Part shown: in pieces, positions 18,263 to 26,456 of the stretch | Layout: each line of letters begins with the position of its first letter | How positions within the stretch are numbered: position 1 is the stretch's first letter | DNA from: Butyricicoccus_B sp017886875 | GTDB lineage: Bacteria; Bacillota; Clostridia; Oscillospirales; Butyricicoccaceae | DNA length: 64,000 bases | Direction: 5' to 3' | Assembly: GCA_963931655.1 (NCBI GenBank) | Contig: OZ007036.1 | Location: 1,798,001-1,862,000 of the forward strand | The notes under the pieces: model-generated | Database searches by the model: none | What the model saw: only the letters and a program-made list of their open reading frames with translations | What the model was told of the DNA's origin: nothing | Position numbers and translations under genes: made by a program

Positions 18263-19855
18263 TTGCAGAAGAATAAAAAACAAACTTTTATGCAGGGTGC
18301 TATGATTTTGGTCGCTGGCACCCTTATTGCTAAACTTATTTCAGCCGCATTTAAAATTCCGCTTCAGCACTATATAGGTAATACCTGTATGGGTATTTTT
18401 AATAGTGCTTATCAGTATTATACAATTATGTTTGTTATTGCTACAGCTGGTGTGCCTGTGGCACTTAGCAAATTGGTTTCAGAGGCTAATGCACTGGGGC
18501 GAGGTGAGGAAGTAAAACGCATTGCAAGGCTTGCAGGCGTTACATTCTTTAGCTTTGGTGCATTATGCTCTATTGCCTTGTTTTTTGGTGCTGATATTAT
18601 CGCTAAATTGAGCAATAACCCTATGGCAATACAGGCAATAAGAGCTATATCTCCAGCTGTATTTTTTGTTTCTATTGTTGCGGTAGTGCGTGGTTATTTC
18701 CAAGGCATGTCTAATATGATACCAACTGCACTTTCTCAAATTATAGAGGCAAGCGGTAAAGTCGTTTTAGGACTTATGTTTGCATATTTTGCAGGTGTTA
18801 AGGGATTTGATGATGCTATTAAGGCAGCTTTTGCTATTTTAGGTGTTACAATAGGTGAAGTTTTAGCTGCTGTTGTTATGCTTTTTTATGCATTATCAGT
18901 CAAAACGCAAAAAAATAATTTAAATGACCATTGTAGGTCTTATAAAGAATTATTTAGAGTGCTATTATTGACTGTAATTCCAGTGACACTTACAAGTTCG
19001 GTTACAAGTATTACAACACTTGTTGACACTGGCATGCTTGTTAGCAGATTGCAAGAAGTTGGCTATACATTAGAACAGTCTAATGCCCTTTATGGTGTAT
19101 ATACAGGTCAAGCATTTACAATGTTTAACTTCCCTCAGACACTTATAACCGCATTATCTACCGCTGTTTTACCTGCTATGGCTGGAGCTTACGCTCAACA
19201 AAATCATACAATGGCTGCTAAAAATATGGGTAGTGCTATGCGTATTGCTATGCTTATCGCTTTACCTGCTTGTGTTGGCTATATTGTGCTTGCTAATCCA
19301 ATTATAAAATTGCTTTTTGCGGAAGATACATCTGGTTTAGTTGATGAAAATTTAGGCGGTTCATTACTTATGGTGCTTGCACTTGCTATTCCTTGTGTTG
19401 CTCTTGTTGGTCTTACAAATGCAATTTTACAGGCAATAGGTCAAATGAAAGTTCCTGTTATCACCATGATTATAGGTGGTATTTGCAAGATTGGGCTTAA
19501 CTATTTTTTAGTTGGTAATCCTAAAATACATATTTATGGTGCACCAGTCGGAACACTTGCTTGTTATACCCTAATTGCTACACTTAATTTAATTTATCTA
19601 AGACAATATATCAAATTGCCAAAAATTAATAAACTATTTATAAGACCGTTTACCGCTTGTATTGGTATGGGTGCAGCAGCTATTATTGTTTATAGGTTGT
19701 TTAGCGATAATTTAAAAAATGTTACAGTTTTGCCTGCAATCTGTGTAGCAGCAGTTGTTTATATAGTGCTACTTGTTGCATTAAACGCTCTGGAAAAAGA
19801 TGATATTTTAATGTTACCAGCTGGCAAACATCTTGTTAAACTGTTGCATCTTTAG
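18263..19855 (+). CDS. SpoVB/YabM-type polysaccharide flippase
   Basis: A membrane protein of about 530 residues with some 14 helices, in the MOP (MurJ/SpoVB/Wzx) exporter superfamily, probably moving lipid-linked cell-wall or cortex precursors. The best start is TTG at 18263, 10 bases after AGAAAGG; a GTG at 18254 is too close to that site and an ATG at 18290 is an alternative. Position directly before mazG matches yabM (next to yabN) in Bacillus. Whether it serves cortex formation or vegetative wall synthesis cannot be told here. Confidence 0.85.
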   Translation: MQKNKKQTFMQGAMILVAGTLIAKLISAAFKIPLQHYIGNTCMGIFNSAYQYYTIMFVIATAGVPVALSKLVSEANALGRGEEVKRIARLAGVTFFSFGALCSIALFFGADIIAKLSNNPMAIQAIRAISPAVFFVSIVAVVRGYFQGMSNMIPTALSQIIEASGKVVLGLMFAYFAGVKGFDDAIKAAFAILGVTIGEVLAAVVMLFYALSVKTQKNNLNDHCRSYKELFRVLLLTVIPVTLTSSVTSITTLVDTGMLVSRLQEVGYTLEQSNALYGVYTGQAFTMFNFPQTLITALSTAVLPAMAGAYAQQNHTMAAKNMGSAMRIAMLIALPACVGYIVLANPIIKLLFAEDTSGLVDENLGGSLLMVLALAIPCVALVGLTNAILQAIGQMKVPVITMIIGGICKIGLNYFLVGNPKIHIYGAPVGTLACYTLIATLNLIYLRQYIKLPKINKLFIRPFTACIGMGAAAIIVYRLFSDNLKNVTVLPAICVAAVVYIVLLVALNALEKDDILMLPAGKHLVKLLHL

Positions 19856-19865
19856 GAGTTAGAAA

Positions 19866-20645
19866 ATGATAGATTTTAAAGAAAAAGAAAATTATACTTT
19901 TGATGATTTAGTTGAAATTGTGCGTATTCTTCGTGCACCAAATGGCTGTATGTGGGATAGAGAACAAACACATAAGTCAATTCGCAGAAATTTTATAGAA
20001 GAAACTTATGAAGTAGTAGAAGCTATTGATACAGATAACACTGAGCTTTTAAAAGAAGAACTTGGCGATGTATTATTACAAGTTGTATTTCATGCATGTA
20101 TTGAACAGGAAAATAATGTTTTTAATATAAATGATGTGGCTGACGGTGTATGTAAAAAGTTAATTTATCGTCACCCGCATGTATTTGCTAAAACAGATGT
20201 AAATTCCACTGAGGAAATTTTAACTAATTGGGACGCTCTAAAACAAAAAGAGAAAAACCAAAAAACGGTTACTGATAGCTTAAAAAGCGTTGCAAGAAGT
20301 TTGCCAAGCCTTATACGTGCGGAAAAAATTCAGAAAAAAGCTGCTAAAGCCGGTTTCGATTGGCAAAATGTAAATCAGGCGATTGATAAAGTTCGTGAGG
20401 AGCTTGACGAAATACAAAACGCAAATGAAAATACAATAAATGAAGAAGTGGGCGATATGCTTTTTGCAGCAGTAAATGTTGCACGAATGTTAAAAGTAGA
20501 GCCAGAACACGCTCTTGAAAAGGCTACTGATAAATTTATTGTGCGTTTTGAACGTATGGAACAGAAGGAAAAAAATCTTGCTGATTTATCTTTTGATGAG
20601 CTTTTAAGTCTTTGGAAACAGGCTAAGGAGTGTAAGAATGAATAA
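19866..20645 (+). CDS. mazG: nucleoside triphosphate pyrophosphohydrolase MazG
   Basis: A 259-residue house-cleaning NTP pyrophosphatase. Two MazG helical-bundle halves are visible: the first with EETYEV and the EELGDVLLQ metal motif (about 15-115), the second with EELDEI and EEVGDMLF (about 170-245). Bacillus YabN carries an additional N-terminal tetrapyrrole-methylase-like domain that is missing here. It begins 11 bp after the flippase and its end overlaps the HU gene by 8 bp. Confidence 0.94.
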   Translation: MIDFKEKENYTFDDLVEIVRILRAPNGCMWDREQTHKSIRRNFIEETYEVVEAIDTDNTELLKEELGDVLLQVVFHACIEQENNVFNINDVADGVCKKLIYRHPHVFAKTDVNSTEEILTNWDALKQKEKNQKTVTDSLKSVARSLPSLIRAEKIQKKAAKAGFDWQNVNQAIDKVREELDEIQNANENTINEEVGDMLFAAVNVARMLKVEPEHALEKATDKFIVRFERMEQKEKNLADLSFDELLSLWKQAKECKNE

Positions 20646-20925
20646 AGATGAGCTTGTAAGGCAAGTTGCCGATAAAACAGGTTTTACTATTAAAGAAACT
20701 AAAAATATTATTGAAATGACATTCGATAGTATATCACAAGCTTTATCAGATGGCGAAAAAGTTAAAATTACAGGTTTTGGAACATTTAATACAAAAAAAC
20801 GAGGCGGATTTAAATCTAAAAATCCAATAACAGGTGATACTTTAGACATTCCGCTTTATGTAAAGCCAGTTTTTGAACCTAGTAAAAAACTCAAAGAAAA
20901 GGTGAATAAAATTAATGAGACTTGA
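20638..20925 (+). CDS. HU-family DNA-binding protein
   Basis: A 95-residue nucleoid protein of the HU/IHF family. The N-terminal helices (MNKDELVRQVA), GFGTF and a beta-arm region (KSKNPITGD) are recognisable. The arm tip reads DTLDIPLY instead of the usual IPASKVP-type tract but keeps a proline for DNA intercalation. AAGGAG within mazG is its ribosome site. It sits between mazG and rqcP, where Bacillus has no such gene. Confidence 0.93.
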   Translation: MNKDELVRQVADKTGFTIKETKNIIEMTFDSISQALSDGEKVKITGFGTFNTKKRGGFKSKNPITGDTLDIPLYVKPVFEPSKKLKEKVNKINET

Positions 20926-21157
20926 TAAATATTTAAAGGTTTCTCGTCTTATAAAACGTAGAACGATTGCAAATGATGCTTGCGATGCGGCAAGAATAAG
21001 TGTAAATGGTAAGGCTGCTAAGGCATCATATCAAGTTAAAATCGGTGATATTATTGAAATTGCATTTGGTCAGCGTACAATGAAAGTTGAAGTTTTAAAT
21101 GTGGCTGAACATGTGCTTAAAAATGATGCTGCTGGTTTATATCGTGAAATTGAATAA
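20915..21157 (+). CDS. rqcP: RqcP (YabO) ribosome quality-control S4 protein
   Basis: An 80-residue single S4-domain protein (MRLDKYLKVSRLIKRR at the N-terminus, VNGKAAK loop). RqcP binds stalled 50S subunits with RqcH and promotes C-terminal Ala tailing in Firmicutes. The gene overlaps HU by 11 bp and is in the standard place between mazG and yabP. YlmH, also linked to this pathway, is at the left end of the window. Confidence 0.92.
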   Translation: MRLDKYLKVSRLIKRRTIANDACDAARISVNGKAAKASYQVKIGDIIEIAFGQRTMKVEVLNVAEHVLKNDAAGLYREIE

Positions 21158-21163
21158 ATTTAA

Positions 21164-21200
21164 AACGTCAAGGCTAAAAATGCTTTGACGTTATTTTTTT
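21164..21200 (+). terminator. terminator after rqcP
   Basis: An 11-bp stem (AACGTCAAGGC side, one G-T pair), a 7-nt loop and a T run separate the mazG-HU-rqcP part from the sporulation genes. Confidence 0.85.
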
Positions 21201-21201
21201 G

Positions 21202-21230
21202 GCATAAATATATGTATTTAATCATATATT
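21202..21230 (+). promoter_or_regulatory. possible sigma-E promoter for yabPQ
   Basis: GCATAAAT (21202-21209) and CATATATT (21223-21230), 13 bp apart, resemble sigma-E -35 and -10 elements. Bacillus yabP is expressed under sigma-E. The match is partial. Confidence 0.35.
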
Positions 21231-21263
21231 AGATTAGATATTTGCCAAAATGGAGGAAAGAAC

Positions 21264-21542
21264 ATGGTCAATGAGGAAAAAATGCGTATGCCCCATACTC
21301 TTAATTTGGATAATAACGGTAATTTAAAATTAACAGGTGTTATTGATGTGACTAATTTCGATGAAAATGTAGTTTCATTAGAAACATCAAGAGGTATGCT
21401 TGCAGTAAAAGGCGAAAATCTCCATGTTGAAGGGTTAAGCCTTGAAAAAGGTGAGCTTACACTCACAGGCACAGTCAATGCTATGGAATATGATGATAAT
21501 TTAATGAATAGAGGCGGAATATTTGCTCGTTTATTCGGTTAA
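21264..21542 (+). CDS. yabP: sporulation protein YabP
   Basis: A 92-residue YabP/YqfC-family protein made of short beta strands (HTLNLDNNGNLKLTGVIDV, then MLAVKGENLHVEGL). It is needed for efficient sporulation in Bacillus; its molecular role is unclear. TGGAGGAAAG precedes the ATG. It is 12 bp ahead of yabQ, and a terminator separates it from rqcP, giving the pair independent expression. Confidence 0.92.
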   Translation: MVNEEKMRMPHTLNLDNNGNLKLTGVIDVTNFDENVVSLETSRGMLAVKGENLHVEGLSLEKGELTLTGTVNAMEYDDNLMNRGGIFARLFG

Positions 21543-21554
21543 GGGGGCGTTTTT

Positions 21555-22007
21555 ATGACGTTCTCACTTGCACAGCAAACCTTAGTTTTTTTAGAGGCAA
21601 TTTTGCTAGGTGTAATAGGTGGTTTTATTTATGATATATGCAGGGCAATTCGTCAAGTATTAAATTTTAAAACCAAGGGTACAGTTATAATTGATACGTT
21701 TTTTTGGCTTATTGTACTTACTATTTTATTCTATTTTGCAGTTACAGATGCTGTTTCTCAAATGCGATTTTATATAATATTAGGTGAATTTGGCGGTATG
21801 ATTTTATATTTTTTATCTTTTACAGCGTTCTTATTGCCTATTTTAAAGCTTTTTATAAATTCTTTATTATTTGTTTTAACACTGCCAAATACTATTATAA
21901 AATTTATTATATCTAAAGCATATATTTTTAGACCATTTTATAATTATATAATAGAAATTATTAAAAATATAAAAAAAAGACTTTCTTTTTTTACAAAATC
22001 GGGTTAA
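21555..22007 (+). CDS. yabQ: spore cortex biosynthesis protein YabQ
   Basis: A 150-residue integral membrane protein with four predicted helices (about 8-28, 38-60, 66-88 and 92-115) and a basic C-terminal tail. Bacillus YabQ localises to the forespore membrane and is required for cortex formation. AAGGGGG is the ribosome site. Identification rests on the helix pattern, the LEAILLGVIGGFIYD opening and the yabP-yabQ-divIC order. Confidence 0.9.
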   Translation: MTFSLAQQTLVFLEAILLGVIGGFIYDICRAIRQVLNFKTKGTVIIDTFFWLIVLTILFYFAVTDAVSQMRFYIILGEFGGMILYFLSFTAFLLPILKLFINSLLFVLTLPNTIIKFIISKAYIFRPFYNYIIEIIKNIKKRLSFFTKSG

Positions 22008-22060
22008 AATAAAGCTGTATTGATTTTTAGGATAGCTTGCTTTTTCAGGAGGTGGATTAA

Positions 22061-22345
22061 ATGAGAAGAAAAAGAGCTAAAATGCCACGCTTTGTTAAAA
22101 TTATTGTGTTTGGTGCAGTAATCGTTGGTGCAATGTCATTTATTCATCTGCAAATCCAGATATCTAGTCGTCAAGCCCGCCTTGATGACCTAGTTAGTCA
22201 AACTGAAGAACAGCAAGAAATAAACGATGCTATCCGTAATCAAATAGAAAATGGTGTTTCAGATGAATATATCGCATCTATAGCTAGAGAACATGGATAT
22301 GTAATGCCTAATGAACGTGTATTTAAAAACGCATCAAATAAATAA
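22061..22345 (+). CDS. divIC: septum formation initiator DivIC/FtsB-like
   Basis: A 94-residue bitopic division protein with a basic N-terminus, one membrane helix (about 11-28), a coiled coil (about 30-62) and a short C-terminal region (AREHGYVMPNERVF) typical of DivIC/FtsB. It forms the divisome subcomplex with FtsL and DivIB. AGGAGGTGG precedes the ATG. It is in the standard slot between yabQ and yabR. Confidence 0.92.
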   Translation: MRRKRAKMPRFVKIIVFGAVIVGAMSFIHLQIQISSRQARLDDLVSQTEEQQEINDAIRNQIENGVSDEYIASIAREHGYVMPNERVFKNASNK

Positions 22346-22405
22346 TGCAATCTTAATTTATAGATAGCTATTAAATAAAAATCACATGGAGGAAAATCAA
22401 GGGGT

Positions 22406-22834
22406 ATGGATTTAGCCGTTGGAGCAATTTTTGAAGGTAAAGTAACCGGAATTACTAAGTTCGGTGCATTTGTTTCTTTGCCAGAAGGTAAATCAGGAAT
22501 GGTGCACATCTCAGAAGTAGCAAATTCATTTGTAAATGATATTAAGGACTTCTTAACTGAAGGTCAAGATGTTAAGGTTAAGATAATTAATATTGATGAT
22601 GTTGGTAGAATAAATCTGTCAATCAAAAAAGCACAGGAAAATGCTCAGCAAACTCAGCGTCAATCTGAAACTAAACGTTCTCGCCCTCAGCAGCAACGTA
22701 CAAATCAGGCAAAAGACCAGTCTGCTATGACTTTTGAGGATAAACTGAAAATGTTTATGGCTGATAGTGAAAGCCGTATGGCTGATATTAAGCACAATAA
22801 TGATAGAAAAAGCGGTGCTCGCCGTCGTCGTTAA
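22406..22834 (+). CDS. yabR: S1 RNA-binding domain protein YabR
   Basis: A 142-residue protein. An N-terminal S1 domain (about 1-72: GKVTGITKFGAFVSL, MVHISE, RINLSI) is followed by a Gln/Arg-rich, probably disordered linker and an RRRR basic C-terminus, suited to RNA binding. The family is called general stress protein 13-like/YabR; its targets are unknown. It ends the yab block and is followed by a strong terminator. Confidence 0.9.
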   Translation: MDLAVGAIFEGKVTGITKFGAFVSLPEGKSGMVHISEVANSFVNDIKDFLTEGQDVKVKIINIDDVGRINLSIKKAQENAQQTQRQSETKRSRPQQQRTNQAKDQSAMTFEDKLKMFMADSESRMADIKHNNDRKSGARRRR

Positions 22835-22851
22835 ACCTATACGAATAAAAA

Positions 22852-22886
22852 AAGCCGAGGCAAGTTTTATTTATGCCTCGGTTTTC
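22852..22886 (+). terminator. terminator after yabR
   Basis: Stem GCCGAGGCA/TGCCTCGGT-type with an 11-nt loop, then TTTT. Confidence 0.85.
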
Positions 22887-22902
22887 CATGTGTAAAAAAA
22901 AC

Positions 22903-22925
22903 ACCCGTCATAAATTTTGACGGGT
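22903..22925 (-). terminator. minus-strand-facing terminator hairpin
   Basis: A perfect 8-bp stem (ACCCGTCA/TGACGGGT). Read on the minus strand it is followed by an eight-T run, so it would stop antisense transcription coming from the right. No minus-strand gene ends here. Confidence 0.55.
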
Positions 22926-22962
22926 AAAAGATAGGATTGTGGGGATAAAGATATGAACGGTG

Positions 22963-22995
22963 CATGGTGATGATTTTCATCACCATGGATATAAT
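22963..22995 (+). promoter_or_regulatory. dyad (putative operator) abutting a -10 box
   Basis: A perfect inverted repeat, CATGGTGATGA with its complement (22963-22973 and 22978-22988), lies directly against TATAAT at 22990-22995 and replaces a recognisable -35. The position suggests regulator control of the amidohydrolase/fumarase-alpha pair. Confidence 0.5.
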
Positions 22996-23063
22996 ATCAT
23001 TGTTTCCATAAAATGTCAATAATAAATTTGGAAAAATATGAGAAAAATAAGAAAGGTTTTTCT

Positions 23064-24245
23064 ATGAATAATATTTTAATATGCAATGCATATATTATGC
23101 CAATGCAAGGTGAAAATATTGAAAATGGCTATATTCTAATAGAAAACAATAAAATTAAGGCTTTTGGCAGTATGAAAGATGTCCCAAATGCTGAAAATTT
23201 ACAGATTATAGATGCAAATAATGGATATATTACCCCCGGTTTGATTGATATTCATTCACATATAGGTCTTTATGAAGATGGTATTAGTTTTGAAGGTGCA
23301 GATGGTAATGAAGATACTGACCCTATAACTCCTCAACTTCGTGTTATAGATGGTATTAACCCTATGGAGCGTGCTTTTAAAGAGGCTCTTGAGGCTGGTG
23401 TTACCACTGTTGTGGTAAGCCCTGGTAGTGCTAATCCTATAGGCGGTCAGCTTGCAGCGATTAAAACCTTTGGCAGACGTATTGACGATATGATTATAAA
23501 AGAACCTATAGGCGTTAAATTCGCTATGGGTGAAAATCCTAAAAACACTTACCATGATAAAAATGAAACTCCTGTAACTCGTATGGCGATTGCTTCACTT
23601 TTAAGAGAAAACCTTAGAAAAGCTGTTGAATATCATGATAGAAAACATCGTGCTTTTGAGCATGAGGAGGAAGATTTACCAGACTTTGATGCTAAACTTG
23701 AAATTTTAGAATTATTGATAGAGGGAAAATTACCAGCTCATATACATGCTCATCGTGCTGATGATATTTTTACCGCTCTGCGTATTTGTAAAGAATTTAA
23801 TATAAAACCTGTGCTTGTTCATGCAACAGAGGGGCATTTAATCGCTGATTTAATAGCACAAGATAATGTTCCTGTGATAAGTGGCCCTTATATGACAGAT
23901 AGGTCAAAACCGGAACTTGTAAATCTCACCGAAAGCAGTCCAGCTATAATGCAAAAAGCAGGTGTTAAAACTGCTATTTCCACCGACCACCCAGAAATGC
24001 CTGTTAAATATATCTTAATTGCGGCAGCGGTTGCAGTTAAAAATGGTATGGACGAAATGGAGGCACTTCGTGCAATTACTATAAGAGGTGCTGAAATAGT
24101 TGGTCTTGATGATAAAATAGGCTCAATAGCTGAAGGAAAAGATGCTGATTTAGTTATATTTAGCGGTCACCCGCTTGATTTTCGCAGTAAAGTACAAGCT
24201 GTACTATTAAATGGAAAAACTGTATATAGGAGGAATGAAAAATGA
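23064..24245 (+). CDS. amidohydrolase-superfamily enzyme
   Basis: A 393-residue metal-dependent amidohydrolase (imidazolonepropionase-like branch). Metal-site motifs are DIHSHIG near residue 65, HAHRADD near 228, HATEGH near 254 and STDHPE near 303, with the usual C-terminal beta-sandwich strand (GKDADLVIFSGHPL). The start at 23064 follows AGAAAGG. Its last 4 bases overlap the ATG of the next gene (ATGA), so it is coupled to a fumarase-type alpha subunit. The substrate is unknown; a cyclic amide, ureide or dipeptide is possible. Confidence 0.85.
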   Translation: MNNILICNAYIMPMQGENIENGYILIENNKIKAFGSMKDVPNAENLQIIDANNGYITPGLIDIHSHIGLYEDGISFEGADGNEDTDPITPQLRVIDGINPMERAFKEALEAGVTTVVVSPGSANPIGGQLAAIKTFGRRIDDMIIKEPIGVKFAMGENPKNTYHDKNETPVTRMAIASLLRENLRKAVEYHDRKHRAFEHEEEDLPDFDAKLEILELLIEGKLPAHIHAHRADDIFTALRICKEFNIKPVLVHATEGHLIADLIAQDNVPVISGPYMTDRSKPELVNLTESSPAIMQKAGVKTAISTDHPEMPVKYILIAAAVAVKNGMDEMEALRAITIRGAEIVGLDDKIGSIAEGKDADLVIFSGHPLDFRSKVQAVLLNGKTVYRRNEK

Positions 24246-25084
24246 GAACAATTAATGTAAGTGAAATCACTGAGCTTGTGGAAAAACTTTGTATTAAATC
24301 AAATTATGAACTTCCATGTGATATTAGAAACTCATTTGTAAAAGGCAAAGAAAATGAAAAATCACCTCTTGGTCGAGAAATCTTTGATGAAATGCTTAAA
24401 AACTGCGATTTAGCAGCCGAAAAACAAGTTCCAGTATGTCAAGATACAGGGTTTGCAACTGTTTTTATTGAAATCGGTCAAGATGTACATTTAACAGGTG
24501 GTGATTTTGAGGAGGCTGTGCAAGAGGGCGTAAGACGAGGCTATATAAATGGCTATCTTAGAAAATCTATTGTTTCTGACCCGCTCGAAAGAATTAACAC
24601 AGATGACAATACACCTGCTGTAATTCACACTCAAATCGTTTCTGGAGAAACAATAAAAATTATAGTTGCTCCAAAAGGTGGCGGAAGTGAAAATATGAGT
24701 GCTGTGAAAATGTTCACTCCAGCCGCAACTAAAGAAACTATTATAAACTGGATTGCTGAAACTGTTATAAATGCAGGCTCTAACCCTTGTCCTCCTGTTA
24801 TAGTTGGTGTTGGTCTTGGTGGCACTGTTGAAAAAGCTGCTTATCTTTCCAAAGTCGCTTTGCTTCGTAGTGTGGATAAATCAAGCGAAAACCCTGTTTA
24901 TGCAGAGATGGAAAAGGAAATAGTTAAGAAAATTAACGCTTCTGGAGTAGGCCCTCAAGGGCTTGGCGGTACTGTTACTGCTCTATCTTGTGCAATAGAA
25001 CCTTATGCTTGTCATATTGCAAGTTTGCCTTGTGCGGTTTCTATTGGCTGTTATGTAACACGTCACGCCGAGGGTAAAATTTAA
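24242..25084 (+). CDS. fumarate hydratase/tartrate dehydratase alpha subunit (orphan)
   Basis: A 280-residue class I (iron-sulfur) hydro-lyase alpha subunit. It shows the VPVCQDTGFATVF cluster-ligand segment near residue 62, PKGGGSENMSA near 138, SNPCPPVIVGVG near 180 and the GPQGLGG loop near 240. In the two-subunit enzymes the beta subunit normally follows at once, but no beta-type frame exists in the next 200 bp or elsewhere in the window. It may pair with a distant beta gene. Substrate (fumarate, tartrate or other) cannot be told. Confidence 0.85.
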   Translation: MRTINVSEITELVEKLCIKSNYELPCDIRNSFVKGKENEKSPLGREIFDEMLKNCDLAAEKQVPVCQDTGFATVFIEIGQDVHLTGGDFEEAVQEGVRRGYINGYLRKSIVSDPLERINTDDNTPAVIHTQIVSGETIKIIVAPKGGGSENMSAVKMFTPAATKETIINWIAETVINAGSNPCPPVIVGVGLGGTVEKAAYLSKVALLRSVDKSSENPVYAEMEKEIVKKINASGVGPQGLGGTVTALSCAIEPYACHIASLPCAVSIGCYVTRHAEGKI

Positions 25085-25129
25085 CAAAAAGCAAAATACT
25101 TTGATTTAGTTAGTATTTACGAGAAAAAT

Positions 25130-25158
25130 TTAGAATATCAAAGATAATCTGTTATAAT
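25130..25158 (+). promoter_or_regulatory. possible hpf promoter
   Basis: TTAGAA (25130-25135) and a perfect TATAAT (25153-25158) have a 17-bp spacer; the -35 is weak. About 125 nt of leader follow, in which I see no clear structure. Confidence 0.45.
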
Positions 25159-25282
25159 CGCCTAAAATGAACAATGTGTGATGAGCATATTATTAAAAGA
25201 TGTGTTATACTAAGTACATCAAATCCCGATAACATCTTAACTGTTTTTTGGATTATGAAATGTTCCGCAAGGAGATGATTAT

Positions 25283-25807
25283 ATGAAAATCAACATCGTC
25301 GAAAGAAAGCTTCGCATTAAAGATGACCTGCGTGATTATGCGGTTAAAAAAGTTGAAAAGCTGGACAGATATTTCCAGTCAGACGCAACTTCTACTATTA
25401 CTTTTAGCGAACTCAAAGGCCGCCAAACAGTTGAAATTACGGTCAACAACAAAAGCATGATTGTTCGTGCTGAGGAGACCACAACAGATATGTTTGCGTC
25501 GGTTGACGGTGCGATTAATCATATTGAACGCCAGATTCGCAAAAATAAGACTCGTCTTAGCAAGCGTCTGCGTGAAGGTGCATTTGAAAAAATGGCAGCT
25601 CAAGAAGCAGAACTTGAAGAAGATACCTTTGAGGTAGTGCGTCATAAGCGTTTTGAAGTGGAGCAGATGTCAGTTGATGAAGCTATTTTACAGATGAATC
25701 TAATCGGACACCAGTTCTTCTTCTTTAAGAACGCTGATAATAATGATGCTCCGGCAGTTATTTATAAGCGTGCTGCTGGCGGTTACGGTCTGATTGAAAG
25801 CGAATAA
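25283..25807 (+). CDS. hpf: ribosome hibernation promoting factor (long form)
   Basis: A 174-residue long-form HPF. An N-terminal ribosome-binding beta-alpha domain (1-100) covers the decoding centre, and a C-terminal domain (about 115-174, from VVRHKRFEVEQMSVDEAI to the GGYGLIE end) makes 100S dimers. AAGGAGATG precedes the ATG. It is transcribed alone between its own promoter and terminator, as expected for a stationary-phase factor. Confidence 0.96.
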   Translation: MKINIVERKLRIKDDLRDYAVKKVEKLDRYFQSDATSTITFSELKGRQTVEITVNNKSMIVRAEETTTDMFASVDGAINHIERQIRKNKTRLSKRLREGAFEKMAAQEAELEEDTFEVVRHKRFEVEQMSVDEAILQMNLIGHQFFFFKNADNNDAPAVIYKRAAGGYGLIESE

Positions 25808-25815
25808 ATAAATAC

Positions 25816-25848
25816 AGCGGACTGAATTTGTTTTCAGTCCGCTTTTTT
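25816..25848 (+). terminator. bidirectional terminator hpf/ruvX
   Basis: An 11-bp stem (AGCGGACTGAA) followed by a T run. The ruvX stop lies inside it on the other strand. Confidence 0.88.
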
Positions 25849-26262
25849 CTGTATGCGTTTAAAATCAAGATATCCTTGTAAAATAAGTGTGGCTGCAACC
25901 GCATCAACACTCTGTCTATGTTTTTTCATCTTTTTGCCGCTTTGATGTAAAATTTGATGTGCTGCAACTGTGGTTTGTCGCTCGTCCCATAAAACCACAT
26001 TTAAACCAGTTCTATCCGCTAAATCATTTGCAAGTGCTTTGCATTTTTCCGCTCTTTCACCAACAGAACCGTCCATATTTTTTGGATATCCCAAAACAAT
26101 TTCTTCAACTTTGTTTTGATTTATATAATCACATAGTTTATCAAGCAGTTTTTCTCTGTTCCATTCAGAAATTACAGATGGTGAGCCTGCAAGCATTCCA
26201 GTTATATCAGAAAGTGAAAGCCCAGTTCTTGCATCACCATAATCTATTCCTAAAATTTTCAT
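25834..26262 (-). CDS. ruvX: RuvX/YqgF Holliday-junction resolvase-like nuclease
   Basis: A 142-residue RNase H-fold protein. Conserved acidic positions appear in GIDYGDARTG (start), LGYPKNMDGSVGE near residue 58, the DERQTT motif near 97 and DAVAATLIL near 122. The family acts in 16S rRNA 5' processing and is predicted to resolve junctions. A GGAGGAAAAAT site precedes the ATG. It is convergent with hpf and not next to alaS, its common partner. Confidence 0.92.
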   Translation of the reverse strand: MKILGIDYGDARTGLSLSDITGMLAGSPSVISEWNREKLLDKLCDYINQNKVEEIVLGYPKNMDGSVGERAEKCKALANDLADRTGLNVVLWDERQTTVAAHQILHQSGKKMKKHRQSVDAVAATLILQGYLDFKRIQKKAD

Positions 26263-26307
26263 ATTTTTCCTCCAAATAGGTTATAAATCGGTTTTAAAAT
26301 TAAAGTA

Positions 26308-26336
26308 ATTATAGCATAAACATTTAATTATTGGAA
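26308..26336 (-). promoter_or_regulatory. possible ruvX promoter
   Basis: On the minus strand, TTCCAA (26331-26336) and TATAAT (26308-26313) are 17 bp apart. The remainder of 26263-26420 shows only A/T-rich sequence. Confidence 0.45.
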
Positions 26337-26420
26337 TTAGAAAAAACAAGCATAAAATATTTGAATAAATTGTTGTATTTAATCAAAATTTAAAAAAGGA
26401 CGAAAAATATTAAAAACTCA

Positions 26421-26450
26421 TTGACTTGTATAGTATGATGGTGTTATAAT
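26421..26450 (+). promoter_or_regulatory. promoter of rpmG-secE-nusG
   Basis: TTGACT (26421-26426) and TATAAT (26445-26450) have an 18-bp spacer. Confidence 0.75.
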
Positions 26451-26456
26451 TACCTC

